Assembly (NCBI GenBank): GCA_022702705.1 | Contig: CM040426.1 | Span: forward strand, 75,537,306-75,601,305 | DNA length: 64,000 bases | Direction: 5' to 3' | DNA from: Papilionanthe hookeriana x Papilionanthe teres | Taxonomy: Eukaryota > Streptophyta > Magnoliopsida > Asparagales > Orchidaceae | Shown: one piece after another, positions 1 through 11,522 of the stretch | Position numbering within the stretch: position 1 is the first letter of the stretch | Layout: each line of letters begins with the position of its first letter | Position numbers and translations under genes: made by a program | Notes under the pieces: model-generated | The model's input: only the letters and a program-made list of their open reading frames with translations | Told to the model about the DNA's origin: nothing | Database searches by the model: none

Positions 1-840
1 TTTCTCAAGTTGGAACTGAACACGAACAATTTATAATTCGGTAATGCCAAATCCAAATCATGACATATTTGACACAACGCAGCTTGATTACAACTTTACT
101 TACCATGCTAATTTGATTTCCTTCTCCACCTGCCATCGAGCGATATTTTTTTCGCACTTCAAAAATTTTCTATTTATTTAATCCTATTTATTTAATCCAT
201 TTGGGGCGGCGATTGAGCGGTGGTGCGGCACCACACTTTAATTTTATCTGTTCGGGTAAACTGCATTTTGACAGCTTTTTCAAAAAATTGCCGCTGAAAA
301 TTGAGTTTTTCTACCCGTTTTGATTAGGTGTGGTAATAATTTTCTAATTTTAATATTAATTTTTTTCTTTAAAAAATTTATAATAATCATCATAATTTTT
401 CAATGATCAGCTTATTTTTAACCTGGTTCAGAGCTACTTTTTAATAAATTAGAGCTGACACCCAAAGAGAATCTTGTGCATAGCGGCATATAAGTGAGTG
501 GCCCACGTAGCTGGTTTGGCGGTGAATGTTGACATTCATAATTATATCCGTTGGAAATCTGTATTTCCAACGGAGTGACCTGTCCCACATGCATGGCAGA
601 TAAAACATATTGTTAATATTATTATATAATGAATCTTTTTTGTATTTACATACCAACACCCTTTGTGTCATGAATTTATGCTTAAAAATACATTTTTATT
701 TTTTGAAAAATTAATAACAGTTATAATTTTGATATAATATTAAAAAATATGAGTGATATGTATTTAAATATGTAATTTAGTTATGAGATGTGTAAATATA
801 TAAGAATTGTGGGGTATATAATCAAATGTCTCTTTAATTT
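1..840. other. AT-rich intergenic DNA with a short hairpin
   Basis: No gene is recognised. Positions 196-330 (TTTGGGGCGGCG, GTAAACTGCATTTTGACAGC) resemble one end of the GGGGCAG-type Harbinger-like elements found elsewhere in the window, but no matching second end was found. At 548-573 an 11-bp perfect inverted repeat (CCGTTGGAAAT, 4-nt loop, ATTTCCAACGG) could form a hairpin; its role is unknown. Confidence 0.5.
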
Positions 841-1045
841 GCGAATAACCTCCTAATAACGCCTCAAAAACTTCTGCGGTTTCATTTTATATTTTTTATC
901 TGTTATTCGGGGTATTATGAGGTTATTGAGAGGTTATTGCTCAAATCACGCTGCAATAACTTCATAATAACCTGTCAATAACCCCAGCAGTTTCATTTTA
1001 ATATTATTCACAGGTTATTCACTGATTATTCGGGGATTATGTATG
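841..1045. repeat. Foldback element rich in AATAACC/GGTTATT
   Basis: A palindromic stretch. AATAACCTCCTAATAAC-like words on the left are mirrored by GGGGTATTATGAGGTTATTG, and the pattern repeats from about 950 to 1040. It resembles the foldback elements at about 12361-12590 and 26690-26910, which use the same AATAAC/GTTATT vocabulary. It is probably a non-autonomous TIR element (MITE). No target-site duplication could be fixed. Confidence 0.5.
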
Positions 1046-1479
1046 CAAGGCTGCGTCTGTATGGAATAAATTTCTCTTTTATATATGGCTAAAAATTGTA
1101 TTTATATGACTTTGAACACTTGCTATTTTTGGAAGAAGAAAACAAAATTCTAAAGCAACGGAGCAATTAGGTAGGCTACCACCTCCTACATTATTAATTA
1201 ATTTAAACAATCAAATTATTAATATTCTAATTATTATTATTTTTTCATTTTTTAGTAAAAGAGCACTATGACTTTAATTTTATTACTAAAAAATAAGAAA
1301 AATATAAAACCGGGAAAAAGACCCCTAACTCACACACCCTACAAAATCCTCAAAAAAATAAAAAACAAGGTCCTTTTTCCTAAAAAGAAAAATACAACTC
1401 CACACGACACGACCAACAAAAAACACGACACAAAGAAACAAAGACTAATACTCTAAAGAAACTAAATGAGATAAGCAAT

Positions 1480-1911
1480 CAGGTAAATTGTTAGACACAA
1501 CAGGTTTCCTTAATTTCGATCCAAGCTTAGCAATCCAATCCACCATCTTGTCTCCATCTCTTTTAGTATGATTCCAAACAATATTAAGTTCAACAGCAAT
1601 TGTTTTAATTCTTTTAACCTGCAATATAATACTCCAGTAGCAATTAAGGTTAGAGCTGCAAATATTCTAAAGGTATAATGAGTCCATTTCCAAAATAATA
1701 TTAAACCATCTCATTTTTTTGCAATAAGTAGTGCAAAAGTAATAGCTTTAGCTTCAGCTATTAAAGAGGATAAAGCTAGTAGAGGAGCAACAAACAAATA
1801 TAGCATACTACCATTCCAGTCTCTACAAATACCTCCAATCCCAACAACCAAAGATTTCCAAGAGCCATCAGTATTGATCTTAATGAAAGGAGCAGGTGGT
1901 TTAAGCCACAC
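1480..1911 (-). pseudogene. LINE RNase H domain (decayed)
   Basis: The frame at 1711-1911 contains KINTDGSW followed by GIGGICRDWNGS and a LIAEAKAITFAL helix, the plant-type RNase H fold found at the C-terminus of L1-type LINE proteins. The first catalytic aspartate (NTDGS) and the glutamate of AEAKA are visible. Beyond a stop at 1711 the rest is readable only with frame changes down to about 1480 (VDWIAKLGSK-like). It is the end of the dead LINE ORF2. Confidence 0.75.
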
Positions 1912-1938
1912 AACTGAATTGAAACTCTTAACCGAAAA

Positions 1939-3096
1939 CTATAACCTTATATTAAGCTTATTAGCAATAATAATTAAGCAATTATTGCTATTCAGCTGAT
2001 TATCCAAAGCAGTTAAGCATTTATTAAAATAAGAAAAAAATTGGTAGATAACCTGTTTAGAAGAAACCTGACTACCATCAAATTTAACATTATTACGAGT
2101 TAACCAAATAAACCAAATGACAATAGAAGGAATATAACTTAAAAAAGAATGCCTCCTAATATTCCAATCCCTGAAGATATCAATAACAGCATTATAACCA
2201 GAAAACGAGTCAGATCTATCACAAAGAGGAAAAATATTATTCCAAATATCAAATGAAAAGCTGCAATTACCAAATAAATTCAGAACATATTCTTCACTAT
2301 TCTTACATAAATAGCATTTAGAAACAATTCTCAATCTTTTAAGCTTCAGAATATCATCCATTGGAATGCAGTTATGAAACAGTCTCCAATTAAAGAAGGA
2401 AATATAAGGCTTAAGTCACTTGTTCTAGATCCTGAAAAGATCAAGTCCTGGGGGAAACACCTCTTTAGAGGCAAAATTTTTAGTAATAGAATCCCCTAAC
2501 CTCCCTTTAATTTTAGGAATATCTCTTTTAGAGGTATTAATAGGAACATTTGAAATAAAAACAACATTCTGATAATGAACCATATTACTCAGCTGAGTTG
2601 TATTGCAAAAAGAATTAACCCACAAATCTTTAACCATAATATTAATATCATGAGTCCCACCATAAAAATTGGCTAAAGTACAATTAGTGGTCCTGTCATC
2701 AAACCAAAAAGAAACATCACCCTGGCCAATATCCCAACATATAGAATGTTCAACATGAGTAGAGTATTTCATTGTTTCTTTCTAAATATAAGAGTCAGAT
2801 TTAGAAGTAGCAATTGTTAAAGGATGAGAATTGCCACAATATTTGGCATTGAGAAGAAAAGCTCAAATAGAATTATTATGTTTGAAATGAATCCATAGTT
2901 TCATAAAATTATACTTAATAGTATCAGAAAGTTTACTAAAACCCAAACCACCACAGGTTGTGGGTTTACAAACATTTTCCCAACTTTTCAAATGTAAGCT
3001 TTTCTTGCCACAACCATCCCACAAAAAGCTATTAAACATAACCTCTAATTTCTTAATAACAGTAATATGCATATTCATAACTTGCAGAATATACAA
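1939..3096 (-). pseudogene. LINE ORF2 linker and zf-RVT region (decayed)
   Basis: This continues the LINE ORF2 after the RT domain. Recognisable blocks are LPLYILQ-like sequence with FNSFLWDG and CGGLGFSKLSD (about 2900-3090), and a zf-RVT-like region with CYLCKNSEEYVLNLF and WFIWLTRNNVKFDG (about 2060-2330). These are typical of the part between reverse transcriptase and RNase H in plant L1 elements. The frame is broken between 2772 and 2863 and again between 2361 and 2425. Confidence 0.75.
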
Positions 3097-3162
3097 GGGT
3101 AAAGAAGTAAGAATACTCCTAAAAAGATTAATACGCTCACCAAAAGAAAAAAATTTATTCTC

Positions 3163-4356
3163 TCAAGAGTGCAGTTTCCTTCTAATCTTATCCATCAAAT
3201 CATTAAAAAGAATTGTTCTTTTAGCTTTCTTATCCAGAATAAAGCCAAGATATTTAATAGGTAAATCAGCCTTATGACAATTATTATACTCAGTTATCCA
3301 ATGAATTTTAACATTGGAAACAAATTTAGAGCAATAGAAAAAACATTTAGAAGTATTAAAACATAAACCAGATGCATTTTGAAGATGAATAATAAGATGC
3401 CAGATCTTCTTTACAGACCTTTTATTCGAATTAGAAAACAAAATATGGTCATCAGCAAAGCATAAGTGAGAAATACTCAAGCCACATTTATGATTGTAAT
3501 TATGAGTAGGATTTTCATCATAAAGCTTATTCAAATATCTAGAAAAGTAATCAAAAACAATAATAAAAAGATAAGGAGAAAGAGGATCTCCTTGTTTAAT
3601 ACCTTTGGTAACCATAAAATACCAATGAGAATTACCATTAATAACCAAAGAATAATAATTATTATTAAGAATTCTGTAAATAAGATTACAAAAATTAACA
3701 TTAAAGCCATAAGCCTTCAAAAAAGCCATTAAAAATTCCTATCTAATGGAATCAAAGGCTTTTTTAATATCTATTTTGAAAATAATATTACCATATCTTC
3801 TACTTTTATCCAAATCAAGTAACAGCTCTTGGACAGTGAGGGCATTGTCACCAATAAATCTTTCCTTAAGGAAGACAGTTTGATTAAGAGTAATGATCCG
3901 ACCTAAGATGAGCTGAGTCCTATTAACCTTGATTTTAGAAATAAGCTTAGAGACCACAGTGTTAATACTAATAGGTCTGAAAGAATCTCAAGTATTAGCA
4001 CCCTGCTCTTTAGGGATTAAGATAATACTAGAACATTTAAAATACTTAAGTAAATCAATGCCACGAAAAAAATCTTGAATAGTTTCAACAACATCAGACT
4101 TAATAATATCCCAACATTCTTTATAAAACTCAATAGTAAAACCATCAGGCCCAGCAGCCTTGCCTTCCTCCATAGAATCAAGAGTTGACTTAATTTCACT
4201 ACTAGAAGGAATGTAAGTAAGATTAAGAATATGCAAATTAGCATTATGAGAAAATAGATCAGAATTAATCTGATCAAGAGAGCAGTTATCATTAGAGAAT
4301 AAAGAAGTAAAGTAATTAATCCCATCCATAATAATATCATTCTCATAACACATCAA
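3163..4356 (-). pseudogene. LINE reverse transcriptase domain (decayed)
   Basis: Three overlapping or adjacent reading frames give a recognisable LINE reverse transcriptase: EGKAAGPDGF near 4170, KIDIKKAFDSI near 3750, KGIKQGDPLSPYLF near 3590, and the catalytic block FADDHILFSNSN near 3445. The two aspartates of F/Y-x-DD are kept. Stops interrupt the frame near 3735 and 3985, so no functional enzyme can be made. It is the N-terminal part of what remains of ORF2 of the L1-type LINE at 1230-4370. Confidence 0.85.
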
Positions 4357-4566
4357 ACTAATAAATATTAAGAATATACAATTTTACATATCCTTTGAAA
4401 ATAAGGCCATCAATTTTATATAAATTGTTTTATATTATATTATGAATATAATAGTACTACATTTGAACTTGGTTATCACAAGAATGAAATAATTTAATAA
4501 GATCTGATTATTAAAAACTTTTTTTATAATCTAGTGATTAATCCTTGGACATGCAAGTAGGATAAT

Positions 4567-4903
4567 TAGGAGTTTAAATGAATCGAATACGAACCAACAA
4601 AGGTCATGTTTGTGTTCGAGTCGTTTGAAATTAAGCGCGTTTAAAATAAGCCCGTATTTGAAATTGTTCTTGAAACTACTGTTCATGTTCAGTTTGATTT
4701 TATTTGAAATTAGCTTGAAATGTTTGATTTGTTCGACTTATTTGAATTTTTGTAATTGTTTAAAATCTTTCAAATTTGTTTGTATTCTTTGAATTCTATG
4801 AATTATTAAAATGATAATAAATTTTTGAATAAAATTTATAAGATTTAACATTTTAAAATATGATAAATTTTTAGAATATATAATTATTTTTAAAATATGA
4901 TAC

Positions 4904-4957
<54 letters not shown>

Positions 4958-5158
4958 TTTTAAATTATTTTATATTTTGAATAATAATCATTCGAACACG
5001 ACCGAACACATGACTATTCGTGTTTGGTTTGTTCATAAACTGAACGAAAAAAAATTGTTCATATTCATCTCGTTTACTTATTGAACGAATAAAACACGAA
5101 CTCTCTGACAAGCGAAACACTAACTATTCACGAACAACGGATTTTTTTGACAGCCCTA
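4567..5158. mobile_element. hAT-like non-autonomous element, 8-bp TSD
   Basis: 592 bp between imperfect terminal inverted repeats: TAGGAGTTTAAATGAATCG at the left and, read from the right, TAGGGCTGTCAAAAAAATCC. It is flanked by AGGATAAT (4559-4566) and AGGATACT (5159-5166), an 8-bp target duplication matching at 7 of 8 positions, the length expected of hAT elements. Subterminal regions carry many GAACACGAAC/GTTCGTGTTC repeats, a likely transposase-binding pattern. The middle is AT-rich with a (TA)n tract at 4906-4952. No transposase is encoded. Related copies lie at 8403-9099. It ends 56 bp before BAHD exon 2. Confidence 0.75.
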
Positions 5159-5214
5159 AGGATACTTCACCCCAAATTCATTAAAGAAAAAAGATCCTAA
5201 ATTTATTCATGCAG

Positions 5215-5766
5215 GCTTTGCTTGCCCATATGTGGCGCGCGGCCACCCGCGCAAGAGGACTCAGACCAGAGGTAGAGACCACCTACGTGGTGGCCGTCGG
5301 CCAACGCTACCGCGTCAAACCACCACTTCCCAAAACCTATATGGGCAACACCGCGGTTGGTGTTCCGGCGACGGTTCGGGCCGGCGAACTTGCCGAAAAT
5401 GGGTTGGGTTGGGCGGCGTTACAATTGAACAAGGTAGTGGCTTCGGCCACAGAGGAAAATGCAATAAAATGGTTGCAAAATTGGGCGAAGAAACCGGTGA
5501 TGACGAAGATAAAGAAGCTGAATGGAACGTCTCTGATTACGGGGAGCTCGCCGAGGTTTGATGTGTTTGGGAACGATTTTGGGTGGGGGCGGCCGGCGGA
5601 GGTGAGGAGTGGCAATGGGAATAAGTTGGATGGGAAGGTGACTGTTTATGAAGGGAGGGAGGGGGGAGGGAGCATGGCTTTGGAAGTCTGTTTGTCGGCG
5701 GCGGCGCTGAATGCTTTGGTTGAGGATGGGGAGTTTATGGAGGCTGTGGGGTTGGGGACTGGTTAA
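5215..5766 (+). CDS. BAHD acyltransferase, C-terminal exon (partial gene)
   Basis: 183 residues ending at TAA, matching the C-terminal part of plant BAHD acyl-CoA-dependent acyltransferases, which transfer acyl groups from CoA thioesters to alcohols or amines of secondary metabolites in the cytosol. The DFGWG structural motif lies at 5575-5589 (residues 121-125), in the context GNDFGWGRP. The start of the exon reads ALLAHMWRA, the family block normally written QALLAHLWRA. The catalytic HxxxD motif, which lies in the N-terminal half, is absent. The exon is immediately preceded by TTTATTCATGCAG, a good 3' splice site, so I place the exon start at 5215, not at the in-frame ATG at 5209. Many BAHD genes carry one intron at this conserved glutamine. 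The frame is intact and GC-richer than its surroundings. Exon 1 is not found in the 5.2 kb upstream: it may lie beyond a transposon-filled intron, or be lost. The specific substrate cannot be told. Confidence 0.8.
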   Translation, partial: ALLAHMWRAATRARGLRPEVETTYVVAVGQRYRVKPPLPKTYMGNTAVGVPATVRAGELAENGLGWAALQLNKVVASATEENAIKWLQNWAKKPVMTKIKKLNGTSLITGSSPRFDVFGNDFGWGRPAEVRSGNGNKLDGKVTVYEGREGGGSMALEVCLSAAALNALVEDGEFMEAVGLGTG

Positions 5767-5814
5767 TTAATGGCCAAATTTTTGAGCTTTTGGAAGCAAG
5801 GCTTGAAGTGAGCC

Positions 5815-5820
5815 AATAAA
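5815..5820 (+). promoter_or_regulatory. Possible polyadenylation signal of the BAHD gene
   Basis: AATAAA about 50 bp after the BAHD stop codon, in a suitable place for a near-upstream polyadenylation element. Positional inference only. Confidence 0.4.
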
Positions 5821-5937
5821 TTTTATATGAGGAGTTTTTTGGTAGAAATTTGATGCTGACTCTGTTTTCCTTTTTAAGGTTTCTCTATTTTTCTATGTCA
5901 TTTTGTATTGCTTATATTGTATTTTTGGAGCATTTAA

Positions 5938-6133
5938 GGGTGCCCATTGTGCTTGTCAGATAAGTTGTTTATCTGGAAATGCAGACCACAAGATTTGACC
6001 ATGTTTCACGTTTAGTATAAAAGACTAACTGCATTTTCGGATAAGCAGCTCAAACTCACTTTCTAAACAGTGAGACAAGTAGACAACATTTGTCAAATAC
6101 CGCCGCAACGAATAAGCTGCCCGAAACACACCC
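5938..6133. mobile_element. Harbinger-like MITE
   Basis: 196 bp with GGGTGCCCATTGTGC at the left and GCCCGAAACACACCC at the right as terminal inverted repeats, flanked by TAA on the left and TTA on the right (imperfect 3-bp target site). The internal sequence (GCAGACC, CACGTTTAGTATAAAA, CTGCATTTTCGGATAAGC, CCGCCGCAAC) matches the element at 27345-27543 read in reverse, so both belong to one family. Confidence 0.65.
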
Positions 6134-7415
6134 TTAGATATACAGCTCTCAATTTTTATTGTTTTACTGATCTCACACTAAAACTTTTATATTTACATGT
6201 ACCATATGAAAAATAGTACTCATTATCACATTTTAATTGTCAAATTCATTTTTTCATCCATAGTTAAAGTGTTATCTGTGTAAAAATGTAACTTTATGTG
6301 TGAGATACGTAAGTCCATAAGAATTGTGTGCTGCGTATATAATTTTCCCATTATATTTTAAAAATATGCTACTTTTTTTTTCATATTAAAATTTACAATA
6401 TATGAGTTCATGGATGCATTTCTTCATTTGAGTTAGAGACATTTAATAAAATTAAGTATATTTTTTTTTAACAAATAATTGAAATAAATATAATGCAGTT
6501 CATAATTTAAATTTTTTTATAATAACTATACAATATTTTAAAATTTTAGAAAATAATGGTATATTGTTACACATCTTTCTGTTATATAATTTTAATAATT
6601 GATGTATCTCATATTTATTGTGTCTAATGCGCGTCTTCGACATTTATTTGATTGCATTATTATTAATTTTTTGGTACGTGCCATGCAAGAGAACTAGAAA
6701 AATATGTATTAATTTTTTTAGGCCCGAACACATTCATGAAACACATCAACACCGCATTACACATGAGTTGAACATGATTTGTGAAAGAGCAAGACAAGAG
6801 AAGTAGAAAATTATAAATATCTGTCTCGCCCTAATTATACCTCATAGTCGTAGCTGCCTCCTATTACGTCGTGTCGAAGCTCGTTCTAACATTCATCGGA
6901 ATTGAGCATCTAAGGTGCATGTAATATTCGGCGAAGACGAGCAACAATAGTTCGCTCTTTGATTGTCGAAGTCGAACGTCAAAATTTCATCCTGCATTCA
7001 TCCACGCCGAGAGTTGTATTTCTTTTTTGTTCATTCTAGTCAAACCTGCAGCTGCTAGAGCAGAATCTATAAGCTTCTTTATCACAACCTGAGCATATGT
7101 CAAACCTATTTGTTGAAGTCGATCTGAATACCCCGTGTCCTCTGCGACACTCACTACATAAAATACAAAAAAAAATAAAAATAAAAATAAATAAATAAAT
7201 AAAAAAAAAAAAAAAAAAAAAAACAGGCTGAAAAATTGATAACTAAGATTGTGTAGGTAATTATGAATTTATTTCCGATGACTTTTTAATGGTTTAAGAT
7301 AACTGTGGATTTTCATACAAGTTGAACTTGTGGGTTTTTAGTGAGGCTAATAATCTATGGTCATTAAATAATATTTGACAGTTAAAACTATCAGTTTATA
7401 GTAAATTATAAATTA
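6134..7415. other. AT-rich intergenic DNA, no gene seen
   Basis: No supported coding region. 6180-6360 shares short AT-rich words with 760-830 (ATAAGAATTGTG then TATATAAT), suggesting a dispersed repeat. An AAATA/poly(A) tract lies at about 7170-7223. Confidence 0.5.
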
Positions 7416-7419
7416 TATC

Positions 7420-8050
7420 TGCAGAGTAACGAAGCACCATATACAGCGATGCAACAAGGCACTTTGAAGATAGTGTAATGGCACACCCAAAGATGGTGTG
7501 ATAACATATCACAGATAAGTTGGAACAACGAGCCTCTCATACGGTGTAATAAATTAATAATGCATCTTGAAGTAGGTGTAACAAGCAAACTAGATATGGT
7601 GGAACGACAAGCCCCACATACGGTGCAACAATGCTTATCGAAAATGATGTTACGATGGACCTCGAAAATAGTATAACAACACACCATGCAATGACTACTT
7701 TTAACCGCCATACTTAGAATATAACAAACATTCTCTAAATATATGAAGGTCACTCCTCACAACTATCCACCACAATTTATGTGGCTCACAACTCATGCAG
7801 CTCAGAAAATCCAGCCTCTATTGCAGACATACATTATCATAGCTCACACAACTTTCAAATCCGGCCTCAGTGGCCCACAAACATTATCGAAACTCATACA
7901 GTTCCCAAATCTAAACTTCGTATTTTACAGATGTTATCACAACTCATACACTCCCAACACCAATCTCTACGACCTATCTCTAGGACCTAAAAATGCAGCA
8001 CTGATTAATGCGACAATGAACACCTTAGCCAACCGATCCACAGCATAACT
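7420..8050. repeat. Degenerate tandem repeat block
   Basis: Variants of GTGTAACAATG, CACATACGGTGCAACAATG and ACGAAGCACC recur from 7420 to 7700. They are followed by variants of CTCACAACTCATGCAGCTC and GGCCTACGAACATCATC to about 8050. The same two-part structure occurs at 25030-25910, directly after a Tat-type gypsy pol remnant, so this is probably noncoding retroelement DNA. The 101-residue open frame here is low-complexity translation of the repeat. Confidence 0.5.
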
Positions 8051-8124
8051 TTACACTTGAATTGATTTTGCTGACGGTTTAAGCCCATCAGCTACGGGAT
8101 GCAGACAAGCAACACGTTTTTACT

Positions 8125-8295
8125 GACGTTACCAATGTCTGCCATGATCAAATTATTAAAATTTTAATAAAAATGAAAAATATGACTTGAGATTTTACCA
8201 TGAATTCTAATATTTGAATATAAATTTGAGAAATGAATCAGAGAAAGTGGTTGATTTGTAAATAGAAAGTTTAGGGTGGTAATGTAATGAGCCCT
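8125..8295. repeat. Dispersed AT-rich repeat
   Basis: The stretch matches, in inverse orientation, the sequence at about 27800-27970 (shared words include TTGATTTGTAAATAG, ATGATCAAAT and AATTCTAATATTTGA-like sequence). The element type was not recognised. Confidence 0.4.
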
Positions 8296-8402
8296 TCTAT
8301 TTTTAAATATATTTACTTAATGTATTTCAACTAATTTTACTTTTTTCTATATTTATTTAAAAGAAAAACAAGCATCTTGAAGGCCATCATTGTAGCCCCC
8401 AT

Positions 8403-9099
8403 GAGGGCTGTCAAAAAAGTTCGTTGTTGGCGAGCAGTTTGTGTTCGGTTCGTCGCAAGTTCGTGTTTGATTCGTTCAATAAGGAAACGAGACGAACACG
8501 AACAATTTTTTTCGTTCGGTTTGTTAAACGAACCCAACACGAACAGTGATGTGTTTGTTCGTGTTCGGTTCGTTGTTGTTCAAAATATAAAATAATTTAA
8601 AATAATTATATATAAAAAATTTATGATTTTTTAAAAATTATTATATATTATAAAAATTTATCATATTTTAAATAATTAAACTTCTATAAATTATAATATA
8701 TGATAAATTAATAATAATAATAATAATGTTATAGTATTAATTAGATTAATATAAATATTATAATATTATAATTAATATACTATACTATGTATTAAAATAA
8801 AACCCTAAACACCTTATTCGGTTTGCTTCATTTTGAGGAAGTATGAATTACCTGATGTGTACAAAATATCTGATCAATTTACTTCATTTTGAGGAAGTAT
8901 GCTATCAAAGTTAGGGCTGTAAAAAAAACTTGTTGTTCGTGAACAGTTCGTGTTCGTTCGATAAGCAAAGGAGACGAACACGAAAATTTTTTTTTCGTTT
9001 GGTTTGTTAAACAAACCAAACACGAACAGTGATGTGTTCGAAAATTTCAAACACAAACACTAGTTCTGTTCGTTCGTGTTCGGTTCGTTTACACCCCTA
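8403..9099. mobile_element. Composite hAT-like non-autonomous element
   Basis: The outer ends are GAGGGCTGTCAAAAAAG at the left and ACGAACCTAG-type sequence at the right (TAGGGGTGTAAACGAACC read from the right end). They are flanked by GCCCCCAT at 8395-8402 and 9100-9107, a perfect 8-bp target duplication. The left 190 bp and the right 190 bp are both GTTCG/CGAAC-rich. At 8912 a second left-type end (TAGGGCTGTAAAAAAAAC) begins, so the element holds two left ends and one right end. It belongs to the same family as 4567-5158. No transposase is present. Confidence 0.75.
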
Positions 9100-9505
9100 G
9101 CCCCCATAGATGATCATCTTCCCCGTCGCATATATAATTTAAAATAATATATTTTTAAGTTTATTTCATATCAAAATATAAGAAATAAAATACAATAAAA
9201 GTGATCCGATCGATTCAATCATTATTCTAATAGAAGAGGAGATTAAGCCACTCCGAGGACAAATAGTGAATATTGATAGTACATAAGTTGTGCATGACAA
9301 TTGATGAGAAAAAAAATGGGGGTTTTACATAGGTTAACGAGTGTGCTTAGTTGGTGTCCTAATAAAAGGGTAGATCAACAAATTGAAATATTAGATATCA
9401 TATCTTGGTAGCAAATGTACATCAATGATCGATTATTAATGGCTATCATTTTTATAGTGACGAGCTTTACTCACAAATTCTTTATCAATTGTTTCTATCA
9501 AAGGT
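9100..9505. other. Intergenic DNA, nothing recognised
   Basis: AT-rich sequence between the hAT-like element and the solo LTR, without a supportable coding region. Confidence 0.5.
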
Positions 9506-9801
9506 TGTTAGGTATGACTCATATACTAGAAATTTGGAGTCTCTTGATAAAGAGGTGTGTCTCTTGGAATTTAGTGGGTTGGGATGAGCGAGGGCGTTTT
9601 AGTAATTTATCTATAAGTTTTATCTATAAATAGATGTGTAACCCTATGGATATGTGAATCGAACCATGAAGCTCCTCTGAAATAGTGAATTAGCCGCTCT
9701 GCTCCCGATGACATAGGCATCTTTGCCGAACCTCGTAAAATCTCTGTGTTCTTTTGGATTTGTTTCGATTATTGCGTTTTTTTACCTTAAATTTCTCAAC
9801 A
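9506..9801 (+). mobile_element. Solo LTR, family A, perfect 5-bp TSD
   Basis: 296 bp starting TGTTAGGTATGACTCATA and ending TAAATTTCTCAACA, flanked on both sides by AAGGT (9501-9505 and 9802-9806), a perfect 5-bp target duplication. A TATAAATA box lies at 9625-9632. The downstream words GCTCTGCTCCCGATGAC and GCATCTTTGCCGAACCTCG are shared with the copies at 21901 and 36991. There is no internal region, so this is a solo LTR left by recombination. The LTR style suggests Ty1-copia, but no coding part proves it. Confidence 0.85.
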
Positions 9802-10680
<879 letters not shown>

Positions 10681-11522
10681 TGGAAAAAAAATATATTTAA
10701 AATATTGAGATACTTGTTGAATTAAAACTATTTCAAATTCAAATTCAAGATTATTTGTAGATTGATTTTCAACATGTTTATAGTCAAACTAACCAGCACA
10801 ACAAGATGAATTTTATTATATCAAAGTTTATTCGATCCAAATCCAATCAAGCACACATCAAAACTATTCAAGCATTGTTTAGAAAATTTAGATCGTTGAT
10901 TAAAAGGTCAAATGAAGGTTAAATTTGACATATTTATATTCAAATCGATTCGATCATTTAGGAGAGAGGAATCCAACAACCTTAAGTTAGTTTAACCACG
11001 ACAATATTCAACAATTCTTTATGATCAAGAATGATTAGTATGGGCAGTCCGAACTAATCCTTGGGGAAGCTATTCACCGCAAGAAATAGACCGTTTTTCT
11101 TCACTCAAGGGAGAAAGAGAAAAGAAGAAATTTTAGTGTTTGTTCTAGACTGAAGACCTTAAAATAACTTCCGGCTTTTCTAGCTACCAACCACTGTCGA
11201 TCACAACCCGTTGGCCGAGTCGACCATTGTCAGTCACCCCTGCTCGCAACAAGTTAGTGCTATAACCACCCTCTATAGAATTCATGGCGGGCTAGTGCCT
11301 TCATAATCATCAACCACGATCTTTGCTGCTCGTTATAGCTATTATTATTGAGCTGACATTGCATATGAACTTTGTTACTCCATATTTCCCTAATTATGCA
11401 GAAAAGCGGGCACATGCACTAAAACTTACATAGTCAATTATTTCAATTAAGCTAAACACGGCGGTTTCTTTTTACCGTTTCAGTGCTTTCCCTATATAAA
11501 GTCAAGGTGTCTCATTTTACTA
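10681..11522. other. Intergenic DNA, no gene seen
   Basis: AT-rich with a slightly GC-richer part at 11150-11330. No coding region or repeat was recognised. Confidence 0.4.

Larger units (their letters stand above)
1230..4370 (-). mobile_element. 5'-truncated L1-type LINE, minus strand
   Basis: Non-LTR retrotransposon remnant. In the minus-strand reading order it holds reverse transcriptase, a linker, the zf-RVT region and RNase H, the layout of plant L1-type ORF2. The apurinic endonuclease and ORF1 that should lie upstream (above 4370) are absent, so the copy was truncated at its 5' end, as is usual for target-primed insertions. The 3' end is estimated at about 1230, where T-rich plus-strand sequence would be the A-rich tail. 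Several stops and frameshifts make it dead. It lies upstream of BAHD exon 2 and may sit in that gene's intron. Confidence 0.85.

Noticed and set aside
5209..5211. ATG at 5209 as the start of the BAHD protein
   Set aside because: It falls within the splice acceptor (CATGCAG); a protein starting here would lack the HxxxD half of the enzyme.
5232..5615. Alternative frames overlapping the BAHD exon
   Set aside because: Only the frame ending at 5766 carries the DFGWG motif and family blocks.
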